The notes: generated from the letters alone by a model not told the origin. A DNA stretch of 64,000 nucleotides from JAADHX01 sp964569385 (GCA_964569385.1 CAZMUM010000025.1:1-64000), one strand, 5' to 3'. Shown: positions 33,362 to 42,129, counted from the first letter of the stretch. Program-made: numbers and translations.

Positions 33362-34340
33362 GTGGCGGGAAAAACCAGTCGGAATATTCTCGCGGCGATG
33401 CTGATAGCCGCGGGTGCGTTGCTCGTCGCGGTTTCACCAGTGTCGGCCGACGGCGACGGGGCGGCTGCATGCGTCGATGTCACTTTTGACTTCGACTCCC
33501 TAGGGCAGGGCGCACTCACAAACAACAACCCCACGTTGGGTCCCACTGCTATAGCGATCGGTGCTGGCACCTACGATATCGAACTCACCTCCACTGATCT
33601 CACCCACGGCCCGGGTCTTTTCACCGACCAGACCAACGAACAGTGGTTCTTTGTCCTCGACTCCGGCTACGCAAGCCCGGTGACCCCCGACATTCCCGAG
33701 ATCGATCTTTCCATCACTGTGGTCGTTACCGGCGTCACCTTGTCGGCCTCAACAGCGATTACGGCCGTGTGGTCAGGCCAGGCGCCGTCTTCAGACAGCG
33801 TGCATCCAGCCGTCACTTTCCGGTGCGCCGAAAATCTCGTAACCGTTGGCTCAACTACCGTGGCGCCGACCACGACCGTGGCCCCAACGACGACCGTGGC
33901 CCCANNNNNNNNNNNNNNNNNNNNNNNNNNNNNNNNNNNNNNNNNNNNNNNNNNNNNNNNNNNNNNNNNNNNNNNNNNNNNNNNNNNNNNNNNNNNNNNN
34001 NNNNACGACCGTGGCCCCAACGACGACCGTGGCCCCAGCACCGGCTCCGCCAACCACAGTGCTGCCGGTGACCGTGCCTCCCGCTGTTGCAACAACAGTG
34101 GCATCGACGCCGACGAGCCAGGTTGTTGTCACCATTGCCCAATCCGAAGACGACACGTCTGAAGTCACCGAAGGCGACGACGAAAACCCAGACCTCGGTC
34201 TCGACGGCGAACTGGCCGCAACCGGTGTCAACCTGAACCTCGCTCTTAGTGGCCTGTCGCTGATAGCGGCCGGCTTTGCCCTTGTCATTTCGGGCGCCAT
34301 GGTCGACGACCGACGACGGCTCGCACAAATCCGCAGCTGA
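33362..34340 (+). CDS. Cell-wall anchored surface protein with TTTVAP repeats and LAATG signal, split by a gap
   Basis: A GTG start with an AAGGAG site opens a signal peptide (ILAAMLIAAGALLVAVSPVSADG). An approximately 140-residue beta-rich domain follows, then a tandem hexapeptide repeat (TTTVAP, 18-bp unit ACGACCGTGGCCCCA-). The repeat is interrupted by 100 N (33905-34004) and resumes in the same repeat. After a Pro/Val linker and an acidic segment come LAATG, a hydrophobic helix and a basic tail (DDRRR). This is a LAxTG sorting signal of the kind used by class E sortases. The two sides are in different frames only because 100 N is not a true length. Confidence 0.8.
33905..34004. other. Assembly gap (100 N) inside a tandem repeat
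   Basis: Exactly 100 N, a scaffolding placeholder. Both flanks are copies of the 18-bp TTTVAP-coding repeat, so the assembler most likely broke on the repeat and the true length is unknown. Confidence 0.95.
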
Positions 34341-34344
34341 GTCG

Positions 34345-34677
34345 GTGACCGACTTCGAGCTCGCGATAGTTGCCGTCGTCGAGTCGACCGAAGCAGGCGA
34401 CGTTATGACCTATGGCGAAGTCGCCACCGAAGCCGGGAACCCAGGCGCGGCGCGAGCGGTCGGAAGCTTGCTGGCCAAGGGTGGCGTCGACTGCTGGTGG
34501 CGAATCGTCACCTCAACAGGGCGACTAGTGCCCGGTATCGAATCCGAACACACTCAGCGTCTCCGCTCCGAAGGAGTAGAGATCCGAAACGGACGCGTTC
34601 CCATGCGCCGTAAACCCGACACGTGGACTCCCAAAGAACGGTGTGTCTCTGGTTCCTCGGCCCAGCCTAGGAACTAG
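34345..34677 (+). CDS. Alkyltransferase-like protein (MGMT C-terminal domain, no acceptor Cys)
   Basis: The 110-residue product matches the DNA-binding domain of O6-alkylguanine alkyltransferases: GDVMTYGEVATEAGNPGAARAVGSLLAKG. Where MGMT has the acceptor motif PCHRV, this protein has CWWRIV, with Trp in place of the reactive Cys. That is the feature of alkyltransferase-like (ATL) proteins, which mark alkylated bases for nucleotide excision repair. The GTG at 34345 is chosen because upstream codons lie in the surface-protein gene. Stop is TAG at 34675-34677. Confidence 0.82.
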   Translation: MTDFELAIVAVVESTEAGDVMTYGEVATEAGNPGAARAVGSLLAKGGVDCWWRIVTSTGRLVPGIESEHTQRLRSEGVEIRNGRVPMRRKPDTWTPKERCVSGSSAQPRN

Positions 34678-34750
34678 CGTTCTTCTGCGACGTGGGTCAG
34701 AACGCTCAGCGTTCTTCTGCGACGTGGGTCAGAACGCTCAGCGTTCTTCT
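34676..34750. repeat. Tandem 32-bp repeat with inverted arms at a convergent gene end
   Basis: Two perfect 32-bp copies (34676-34707, 34708-34739) are followed by an 11-bp partial copy (34740-34750). Each copy starts AGCGTTCT and ends AGAACGCT, an 8-bp inverted repeat able to form a hairpin. The partial copy is the stop-codon end of rpmG, and copy 1 starts in the stop codon of the ATL gene. Confidence 0.9.
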
Positions 34751-34902
34751 TTGAACATCACGTGGCGGCGCAGGACGGGATCGTACTTACGAAGCTCGAT
34801 GCGCTCGCGCGTGTTGGTCTTGTTCTTGCGGGTTACGTAAGTAAAGCCGGTGCCCTCAGTGGACTTCAGCTTCACTATCGGCCGTTTATCTGACTTACCC
34901 AT
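34738..34902 (-). CDS. rpmG: 50S ribosomal protein L33
   Basis: The 54-residue basic protein (KRPIVKLKSTEGTGFTYVTRKNK ... RKYDPVLRRHVMFKEER) is L33. It has no CxxC pairs, so it is the zinc-free form. The ATG at 34902 overlaps the rpmB stop (TAATG). The longer open frame upstream lies inside rpmB and is not used. Confidence 0.95.
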   Translation of the reverse strand: MGKSDKRPIVKLKSTEGTGFTYVTRKNKTNTRERIELRKYDPVLRRHVMFKEER

Positions 34903-35138
34903 TAGATCTTCACTCCACGACGGCGCATTCCAGCAAGAACCGACTCGATGCCGTACTTGTTGATGGTCTTGATGCCCTTGGTGCTGACGGTAAGGGTCAC
35001 CCACCGCTTCTCATTGGGCACCCAGAAACGCTGCTTCTGAATGTTGGGACGCACCCACCGCTTCGTACGACGGTGTGAGTGTGAGACGTTAAAGCCCGTC
35101 GTGGGCCGTTTGCCCGTGACTTGACAGACGTTGCTCAT
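34902..35138 (-). CDS. rpmB: 50S ribosomal protein L28
   Basis: The 78-residue protein opens SNVCQVTGKRPTTGFNVSHSH and ends LAGMRRRGVKI, the long L28 form like that of E. coli, without zinc-binding Cys pairs. It starts at the ATG at 35138 rather than the in-frame start 15 nt upstream. Translationally coupled to rpmG. Confidence 0.95.
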   Translation of the reverse strand: MSNVCQVTGKRPTTGFNVSHSHRRTKRWVRPNIQKQRFWVPNEKRWVTLTVSTKGIKTINKYGIESVLAGMRRRGVKI

Positions 35139-35327
35139 CGCTAAAGACCTCAATGTTTTGAAAGGCGCGGGCCACGGGCAATACCGAGATGGTAATACCG
35201 ACTGGCACCGGAACTATTGGCCAAACCTATGGCCACGCCGACGTATCAGGCTACCAGAGGACTCCGCCACTGCACCAGGGAGACTTCAGAGCGCACTCCG
35301 AGCTGCCTAACACCTAAGCAATCGCAG

Positions 35328-36941
35328 CTAGCCGATGGCGTGAAACTTTCCACCCCGGGTGCCCACGTAGATGGTCCCGTTCCACACAGCCGGCGTCGAC
35401 TCGATGCAACCCCCAAGGTCCACCGACCAGATCTGTGGTGGTTCGATCGACGTGTCCGATACATCGAATGCCCGTAGCTGACCAGCGCAATCGCCTTGTA
35501 TGAGCACGTCGTCGACAACCACCGGCGACTGCCATAGTGGCCCAGGGAGGTTGATGGTCCAACGGATCTCGCCTGATTCCCGATCTATTCCGAGGACGCG
35601 GCCTCCGTTCGTTGGCACGATCACTAGGTCTCGATGGAGAGCGGCGGTGGCCCACACCCCACCGTTTAGACGGTCGTTGTCGGCTACCGACCAGACGAGT
35701 GGATCTTCCGCGGTTGGATCGAGCTTGATGATCTGGCCAACCTCTCTAGCGCGAGCGAGGCCGCGCTCGTACTCAACCCCGACGTACAGAAATCCTTCTT
35801 CGTCGATGACAACCGACGCGTCGACGTCGTCGCCAACCCAGTATCGAAACACCCGTTGCGGCTCGCCACCGACGGCGAGATCGGTAATGTCCCAGCCTTG
35901 AACCAACCCGCCTGAGTTGGCGAAGTAGATAGTGTTTCCGCTAATTGCCACTGAGTTCTCGATCGACACGTTGTTTCCAACAGCGCGAATCAGCTCGTCG
36001 TCCCACCCCGCGGCATCGAAGACAATTTCGGGGTCGACAGTGACGAATCCGTCGGCGTCGTAACCGCGGTTGAGCTTCACGATGTGGATGCGTGAGTTTT
36101 CACCACCCACAAACAAGTAGTCGTCAATAACAAGCGCCGCGCCATCCCAATCGTCGTTCCATTTGGTGGGGCCCACATCGGTGGCGGCGAGACGCCACAG
36201 TTCGACGAGTTCGCCGCCGCGGTCCCAGGCGAGGGCCCGAAAGAAGTTGTCCCTCGAACCCGAGTAGATGATCGGGAAGCCATCTGGATCAATGGTGACA
36301 CTTCCCTTGATGAGGTCTCCGGTGACGAAATCGTCGAACTCGCGCTCACCAGAGTCGGCGTCGAGCACGTGAATGGCGCGGTCGTAAGCGCCGAACGCTA
36401 CCCAGGTGTCGTCACCGACTTCCCATACCGACGGTTGACCCGTCCAACCCAACCCACACCAAGTCTTGGTCTCGCCACCAGATGTCGATAGAGAACACAT
36501 CGATCCTGATTCGGGAAATGACCAGAGAATCGACGGGTTCTTCGGGATTGGTCCGGAGCCGTAGAACGTACGCGTGGGTGACCCCCGGAATGTCAACAAT
36601 CCAGCCACAGTGTCGCCGTACGGAACTCCAACGAGCGTCGGGTCTACCCAACCGTCGTAGGAGGTCGTGGTGGTAGTTGAGCTGGTGGTCGTTGTAACGA
36701 GAGCTGTTGTCGGGGTCGCAGTGGATGTTGCGGTTGGGGCACTGGTTGTTGAAGTGGTTGTGCTGCTCGCGACCGTCGTGGTCGCTTCGACAGGGGCGCT
36801 GGCTTGTTCGGCTGAACTGTCCGCTTCGTTGCTCCACCACGCCAAGCCAACCGCGGCCAGGATCCCAGCCAACAACAGACTGGCTAACACCGACTTGCGT
36901 AGCAGGGACGGCGAAGCGTTTGAACTATCGGCGCTTCCCAT
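35328..36941 (-). CDS. Membrane-anchored PQQ-like beta-propeller protein
   Basis: The approximately 537-residue protein has an N-terminal transmembrane anchor (about residues 17-35, VLASLLLAGILAAVGLAWW) and a 50-residue Thr/Ser/Val linker of wall-spanning type. The rest is blade-like repeats (GQPSVWEVGDDTWVAFGAYDRAIHVLDADSG, ... GTIYVGTRGGKFHAIG) as in PQQ-like propellers. No quinoprotein catalytic residues are evident, so a binding or scaffold role outside the cell is more likely than dehydrogenase activity. A GTG 21 nt upstream is an alternative start. Confidence 0.78.
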   Translation of the reverse strand: MGSADSSNASPSLLRKSVLASLLLAGILAAVGLAWWSNEADSSAEQASAPVEATTTVASSTTTSTTSAPTATSTATPTTALVTTTTSSTTTTTSYDGWVDPTLVGVPYGDTVAGLLTFRGSPTRTFYGSGPIPKNPSILWSFPESGSMCSLSTSGGETKTWCGLGWTGQPSVWEVGDDTWVAFGAYDRAIHVLDADSGEREFDDFVTGDLIKGSVTIDPDGFPIIYSGSRDNFFRALAWDRGGELVELWRLAATDVGPTKWNDDWDGAALVIDDYLFVGGENSRIHIVKLNRGYDADGFVTVDPEIVFDAAGWDDELIRAVGNNVSIENSVAISGNTIYFANSGGLVQGWDITDLAVGGEPQRVFRYWVGDDVDASVVIDEEGFLYVGVEYERGLARAREVGQIIKLDPTAEDPLVWSVADNDRLNGGVWATAALHRDLVIVPTNGGRVLGIDRESGEIRWTINLPGPLWQSPVVVDDVLIQGDCAGQLRAFDVSDTSIEPPQIWSVDLGGCIESTPAVWNGTIYVGTRGGKFHAIG

Positions 36942-37033
36942 CGGCGTTAGCCTAAGCCTCACGGGGGTCCCCTGTTCATCGCCGCGTTCGCCGCCACCAC
37001 GTCGATGCCCATCGAGGGCTGGCCTCGGTGGAG

Positions 37034-38050
37034 CTACCGGCGTCTGGCTTCGGAAGCCGCGTAGCCGTCGATCTCGGCGTGAATCTGACCTTTACGGTCG
37101 GCTGACGCGAAGCTGGCTTCGACCGAGTTCCGCGCCATTTCGGTGAGAGCCTCCTCGTCGAACCCGGCATCTCCTGCCACGGCCAGATAGTTGTCGCCGA
37201 CGTATCCACCGAAATAGGCTGGGTCGTCGGAGTTGACGGTGACCATCAGGCCCTGTTCGTACATTGCGGGCAGAGGATGTTCGGCGATACTCGCGACCGC
37301 TCCGAGCTTCACGTTCGACAGGGGGCAAACTGTCAAAGGTACGGCTTCGTCGCGCAGTCGAGCCACTAGCTCGGAGTCCTCCATCGCGCGGATGCCGTGG
37401 TCGATTCGTTCCACGTGCAGCAGGTCGAGTGCCTCGCGCACGTAGTCCGGAGGTCCCTCTTCTCCGGCATGGGCAACAGTGTGGAACCCTTCGGCCCTCG
37501 CCTGTGCGAAGACATCGACGAACTTGGAGGGTGGATGACCGACTTCGCTCGAGGCGAGACCAACGCCGAGCAGATGTTCGCGGTACGGCAACGCCTGGTC
37601 GAGGGTGGTCATCGCTTCGTCCTGGCTGAGGTGTCGCAGAAAACACATGATGAGCCCGGTCGTGACCCCGAGGCGCTCCTCGGCGTTCGTGCACGCGGCG
37701 CTGAGGCCTTCGACAACGGCGCCCATCGCTACGCCGCGGTTCGTGTGTGTCTGGGCGTCGAAGAAGATCTCAGCGTGCCGAACGTTGTCGGCTGCAGCGT
37801 TGTTCAAGTACGCGGTCGTCAGCCGGTAGAAGTCATCGGCGTCTTGGAGTACCGCCGCGCCCTGGTGGTAGATGTCGAGGAAATCCTGAAGGCAACCGAA
37901 CTCGTACGCGGCGCGTAACTCGTCGACCGAGCCATAGTCGATCGTTGTCGCGTTTTTGGCTGCGAGCTCGAACATCAACTCCGGTTCGAGCGTGCCCTCG
38001 ATGTGAACGTGCAGCTCGGCTTTCGGCAGCCCACGGATGAAGGACTCCAC
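37034..38050 (-). CDS. Adenine deaminase (adenosine deaminase family)
   Basis: The 338-residue TIM-barrel zinc hydrolase begins FIRGLPKAELHVHIEGTLEPELMFELA, with metal-binding HVH, and has HAGEE (His and catalytic Glu), HGI and a final Asp in SDDPAYFGGY. HIEGTLEPE, the FDAQTHTNRG segment and DDPAYFGG are typical of adenine deaminases rather than adenosine deaminases, so conversion of adenine to hypoxanthine is favoured. The open frame extends to 38260, but GTG at 38050 matches family N-termini. It complements purA and purB in purine salvage. Confidence 0.88.
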   Translation of the reverse strand: MESFIRGLPKAELHVHIEGTLEPELMFELAAKNATTIDYGSVDELRAAYEFGCLQDFLDIYHQGAAVLQDADDFYRLTTAYLNNAAADNVRHAEIFFDAQTHTNRGVAMGAVVEGLSAACTNAEERLGVTTGLIMCFLRHLSQDEAMTTLDQALPYREHLLGVGLASSEVGHPPSKFVDVFAQARAEGFHTVAHAGEEGPPDYVREALDLLHVERIDHGIRAMEDSELVARLRDEAVPLTVCPLSNVKLGAVASIAEHPLPAMYEQGLMVTVNSDDPAYFGGYVGDNYLAVAGDAGFDEEALTEMARNSVEASFASADRKGQIHAEIDGYAASEARRR

Positions 38051-38410
38051 ATGTGCTCCTGTCGCAGGATCAGTGGCGCGGAGCGTATACGGGCCGCGAT
38101 GCTGTCGTCGACATCTGTCGCAGACTGGCCGCCTTGGGCCCCGGCGCTTCAACACCGGTGTATCGACCGTGAGGGTGCTTGACAGTGCTGTGGTTGTTCT
38201 TGGCGAGGAGGGGACCCGGTTCGTTTCACTCGGCTCTCTGGCCTCGACGAGATCGAGCAACTACGCCACACCCCGCTGGAGTCCCGTTCTTAGCCCGACG
38301 AGGGCGAGTCGCAGCGAACCCAGATGAGCGGCGAACCGGTACTGGAACATGTGACAAACCGGGAACGGGTCAGAAAGTGGGCAGCGCTGTGGCGGCTTTG
38401 AGGCGGGCCG
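38051..38410. other. Intergenic region, no gene recognised
   Basis: About 360 nt between the deaminase start and the end of the LRR gene. The open frames here are upstream extensions or Arg-rich shadows. No clear promoter or terminator was seen. Confidence 0.5.
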
Positions 38411-40576
38411 TCAGGGGTTGTCGCACTCGTCCCAACCGGGGCTGTTTAGGTCGAGCCAGATTCCGACGTCGGGGTCAGTGACCGACAGGCACTCGTTTCC
38501 GCCCGTTCCGTCACCAAGCACGAAGACGATCGCGGTGTCGCGGATGCCCTCGGCAATAGCAGTAATGTCGCCCGTCAGTTGGTTGTTTGCGAAGCGGGCG
38601 TAGACAAGCCTGTCCATGCCTGCGAGTTCGGGTGGAAGCGATGTCAGCTGGTTGTCTCCGGCGCTCATCGTCCAAACCTCCTTGAGGTTCCCGATTTCAG
38701 GTGGAAGCGATGTCAGCTGGTTGTCGTAGATGTCGAGTCTCCGCAGCCTGCTCAGGGTCCCGATTTCGGGTGGAAGTGAGGTCAACAGATTGCGAGCGAG
38801 CTGAAGCTCACGAAGGTTGCCCAGGTTCCCGATTTCTGGGGGAAGTGAGGCAAGCCGGTTGTTGAACATTCGCAGGTAGATCAGGTTGGTGAGGTCGCCG
38901 ACTTCGGCCGGCAGAGAAGTCAGCTGGTTGTCGCGCAAACCGAGCACGCGCAGATTCGTGAGGTTGCCAATTTCTGGTGGCAGTGATGTCACCTGGGTAT
39001 TGCTCATGTACAAGCTCTCCAAGCTGACGAGGTCTCCGATCTCCGGTATCAGCGCGGTCAACCCACTACCTTGAATCGAGAGGCGAGTCAGGTTGACCAA
39101 TCTTCCCAACTCTGGTGGCAGCGATGTCAACTCGCTACCGCCGATGAACAGCTCCGTTAGGTTGGTGAGGTTCCCGATCTCAGCTGGTAGCGATGTCATC
39201 AGATTTGTGTTCACACTCAGATGTGTGAGGCGGGTGAGATTTCCGATCTCGCTTGGTAACGACGTGAGTTGGTTCCCAGACAGGTCGAGAGCCGTGAGGT
39301 TGAGATCTCCGATTTCGGGCGGAACTGCGGTCAGCTGGTTGAGGTGCGCGGCCAGAGTCCTGAGATTCGCGAGGTTTCCCAATTCAGCCGGTAGCGACGT
39401 CAGCAGGTTTTCGCTGAGCCAGAGACTTGTGAGCCACGGGAGATTGCCGAGCTCGGCGGGCAAAGCGGTGAGCAGGTTTCCGCTTAGATCGAGTGACTGG
39501 AGCCTCGACAGGTTCCCCACTTCGGCGGGCACCGAGCCGAGCCTGTTGTCACCCAATCGGACGATTTCGAGCCGAATGAGGTTTCCAACCTCAGCCGGAA
39601 TCGAAGTGAGTGCGTTCCCGTCGAGTTCCAGTCTTTCGAGCTTGATGAACTCACCGAGCGAGCTTGGGACTGACCCTGAGAGTTGGTTGCCATTGAGGCG
39701 GATTTCGCGTACCGCAACCCCGCGGCAGGTGACGCCGTGCCAGCCGCATGGGTCGGTTGTGGTGTTCCAGCCGAATGACACTCTCCAGCCTGGTCCGTTG
39801 GTGGCGTTGTAGAAGGTGACGAGGGCATCGCATTCGATCTGGGGGAGTTTGGTGTCGACCCAGGTGCCGTTGATGATGCAGCCGTTCTCGGGTGGAGGTT
39901 GGTCGCCCCCGCCGTCATCGCCGTTGTTGTCGGGGCGGACGCAGGTTGTGGTTGTGAGAGTCGCCTGCAGGCGGGTTCGGATCGTCCAGCCGGCGTCGGG
40001 CTGTATGGCCGCGAAGTTCTCCGAACCTGAGCCGCTGCGAGTCGCGATCCAGCTGCCGTCGACGCGGATATTGACGGATCGGCCGTCTGGCGCGGTCCAG
40101 GAAAGGTCGGTGCCGGTGCCGTCAGCAGCGGCGGCCGCGGTGCAGGCGACAACTGGGTCTGGTGTCGGTGGGGGAGTGGCCTCGATCGTGCACGAGTAGT
40201 CGGTTGTGATGCCGCCGGTCCTGACCCGCGCGATGTAGGTCGTTTCGACGGCGCCCTCGACGGAGTGCGAGCCCGGGCCGGTGTAGGCCGCGATCCAGCG
40301 GTCGTCGCCACGCAGGTTGACCGTGACGTCATTGTCGACGTCCCATGTGACGGTGATGTCGCCCTCGGATTCGGCGGCGCTGCATGTGACGAGCGTTGTG
40401 CCGGGAACGGCGTTGCTCGCCTGTTCGCCAGCGGCTCCGTCGCCATCATTGGCCACCGCTGTTTCGGTCTCTAGTTGCGCGGGCGCGGCGCCCGCTGACT
40501 GTTCACTGAGAGGTAGTGCAACAAGCATCGCCGCAAACATCGTCATTGCCACCAGAGCCCGGGTCAGATATCGCAT
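38411..40576 (-). CDS. Secreted leucine-rich repeat protein with plant-type LRR cap
   Basis: The 721-residue protein starts with a signal peptide (about 30 residues, ending SAGAAP). Two related ~75-residue beta modules follow (DDRWIAAYTGPGSHS and DGSWIATRSGSGSEN mark each). Next is a cap like plant LRRNT_2 (CDALVTFYNATNGPGW ... DPCGWHGVTC), then about 16-17 LRRs of 23 residues with consensus LxxLxLxxNxLTSLPxEIGNL, and a short Cys-containing tail (NECLSVTDPD, WDECDNP). No sorting signal or membrane anchor is seen. It is likely extracellular and protein-binding. Confidence 0.88.
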   Translation of the reverse strand: MRYLTRALVAMTMFAAMLVALPLSEQSAGAAPAQLETETAVANDGDGAAGEQASNAVPGTTLVTCSAAESEGDITVTWDVDNDVTVNLRGDDRWIAAYTGPGSHSVEGAVETTYIARVRTGGITTDYSCTIEATPPPTPDPVVACTAAAAADGTGTDLSWTAPDGRSVNIRVDGSWIATRSGSGSENFAAIQPDAGWTIRTRLQATLTTTTCVRPDNNGDDGGGDQPPPENGCIINGTWVDTKLPQIECDALVTFYNATNGPGWRVSFGWNTTTDPCGWHGVTCRGVAVREIRLNGNQLSGSVPSSLGEFIKLERLELDGNALTSIPAEVGNLIRLEIVRLGDNRLGSVPAEVGNLSRLQSLDLSGNLLTALPAELGNLPWLTSLWLSENLLTSLPAELGNLANLRTLAAHLNQLTAVPPEIGDLNLTALDLSGNQLTSLPSEIGNLTRLTHLSVNTNLMTSLPAEIGNLTNLTELFIGGSELTSLPPELGRLVNLTRLSIQGSGLTALIPEIGDLVSLESLYMSNTQVTSLPPEIGNLTNLRVLGLRDNQLTSLPAEVGDLTNLIYLRMFNNRLASLPPEIGNLGNLRELQLARNLLTSLPPEIGTLSRLRRLDIYDNQLTSLPPEIGNLKEVWTMSAGDNQLTSLPPELAGMDRLVYARFANNQLTGDITAIAEGIRDTAIVFVLGDGTGGNECLSVTDPDVGIWLDLNSPGWDECDNP

Positions 40577-40780
40577 CCGACCACACTCTCACGGACAGTG
40601 GTCGAACACAACAGAAAGTAGTCGCATGCGGCGACTGTGGGAATGTTGGTCGAAGTTGTCGCCGACTTGTGGCCCCGCTCTGGCCGATCTACAGCGACTC
40701 ACCTCGCTCGACAATCGTCAGACCATGAGCGTCGTCATGTCGTAACTCGTGTTGCTGCGTTCCTTCGACCTGAGTTTCGT

Positions 40781-41545
40781 TTACTCGTGCATCGACGCCG
40801 CAGGCTGTTCCCGGACGAGCCGCTGATCGAGCGTGCATGTCCTGCCGTTCGAGGTCATCAACTCGCCGCCGCGAATTAGCTCGACTTCGAGTCCCGTCCC
40901 GGNNNNNNNNNNNNNNNNNNNNNNNNNNNNNNNNNNNNNNNNNNNNNNNNNNNNNNNNNNNNNNNNNNNNNNNNNNNNNNNNNNNNNNNNNNNNNNNNNN
41001 NNCGGCGTTCAATGCCCAAATGTCGGAGCGTGTGTACACCTGAGCGCCTCCGATTCTGTCAAGCCGATCGCCGCGTTGCAGCCCTGCTTTCGACACGACA
41101 TGCTGAGCGCAGATCTCGTGCAGCCGTCGTAGTGACGTTTGACGATGTGGCCGGTTTCGACGAACAGGATCAGATCCTTGATGCCGTGCTCCCAGCCGAG
41201 CGCGTTCGAGGCGTTGAAGATGTCGGCGGCCCCGTCGTCGCCGAAACCGAAACGTGTGATGGTGCAGCCGTGATCTGTGTCGACGAGGGTCACCGTCATG
41301 TCGCCGTGACCCATACCGGGACGCTTGTTCCTCCAGCTGAGCCTCTCCATTGGTTCCATGTCGAGCAGTGAGTTCGTGCTCTCGACGGCTGAAGTAGCGG
41401 TGACGGTACCGGAGGGAGGTGCGAGCAGCCGTGCGGTCGTCTCCGGGTCGGTAAAGGCCGCCCACGTCGCCTCACGGCTAGCTCTGACTTCGAAGGTTTT
41501 CTTCCATACGTGGGTCGGCTGTTCGGTGTTCACTTCGTCGGTCAT
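40781..41545 (-). pseudogene. SRPBCC (AHSA1-like) domain protein with C-terminal PDZ domain, interrupted by frameshift and gap
   Basis: The N-terminal part (41545 to about 41095) is a START/SRPBCC fold: KKTFEVRASREATWAAFTDPE ... WEHGIKDLILFVETGHIVKRHYDGC. The frame then leads to a stop at 41009 with an unrelated Cys-rich tail. In the neighbouring frame the sequence continues AGLQRGDRLDRIGGAQVYTRSDIWAL, clearly a PDZ domain. After the 100-N gap, GTGLEVELIRGGELMTSNGR continues it to a TAA at 40781. The intact gene probably encodes SRPBCC-PDZ. The frameshift may be real or an error near the contig edge. It overlaps the ArsR gene by 4 nt. Confidence 0.72.
40903..41002. other. Assembly gap (100 N) inside the SRPBCC-PDZ gene
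   Basis: Exactly 100 N. PDZ-like coding sequence is readable on both sides, so both contigs belong to the same gene and the missing piece is probably short. Confidence 0.9.
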
Positions 41546-42129
41546 GGTTGCTCCGTTGTCGGGTGCACTGCGAGTTCGACGGAATAGCTGTCGCCACCGG
41601 TCCCTGCGTGCGAGTCGATCAGTTGTCGTGTGAGTTCGAGGTAGTCGCGCATGAAGCTGGCTCTGGCGGTTTCGTCCGCGAAGTTGACGGTTACGCCGAT
41701 GGACGCACTGGCGATCGTCTCACCGTCGAAGGCGGCCCTGTCGAGCAGCTCCGCTGCGTTTCGTTGCAGCCGAGCGCCCTGCTGTACAAGCGTCTCGAGC
41801 GAGTGCTGCGATCGGAGAGCCTCGACCCGCTGTTCGCCGCTCCAGGCGACGTCGGGGGCTATGACCACCGAGCGCGCCGCCGCCTCGTACCGCGTCTCGA
41901 TGAAGTTGTCCTTCTGGCGGGACTCGATCGCAACGACGAGACGGGCCACCTCCAGTGCCTTCAGGTGATAGTTGATCTTCTGGCGTGGCTGACCCAGCCG
42001 TCGAGCGAGGTCTGCGGCCGACCCGGGCGGGTCGAGGGCACCGAGAATGGCAACACGCAGCGGATGCGAGATCGCCTGCAGCCCCTCTTGGGTCGAGATG
42101 GTCAGAACAGGAGTCACCATGTCGTTCAC
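41542..42129 (-). CDS. ArsR-like winged-helix transcriptional regulator
   Basis: The 195-residue product has an ArsR/DUF5937-type helix-turn-helix (QAISHPLRVAILGALDPPGSAADLARRLG, then QPRQKINYHLKALEVARLV). An additional ~100-residue C-terminal domain is present. No metal-binding CxC is visible, so it probably senses something other than metals. ArsR-SRPBCC pairs are common, with the SRPBCC partner acting as a ligand binder. The pair is coupled by a 4-nt overlap. Confidence 0.85.
   Translation of the reverse strand: MNDMVTPVLTISTQEGLQAISHPLRVAILGALDPPGSAADLARRLGQPRQKINYHLKALEVARLVVAIESRQKDNFIETRYEAAARSVVIAPDVAWSGEQRVEALRSQHSLETLVQQGARLQRNAAELLDRAAFDGETIASASIGVTVNFADETARASFMRDYLELTRQLIDSHAGTGGDSYSVELAVHPTTEQP

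Noticed and set aside
41009..41545. 178-residue SRPBCC protein taken at face value
   Set aside because: Its last ~30 residues are an out-of-frame reading; the neighbouring frame encodes an evident PDZ domain continuing past the gap.
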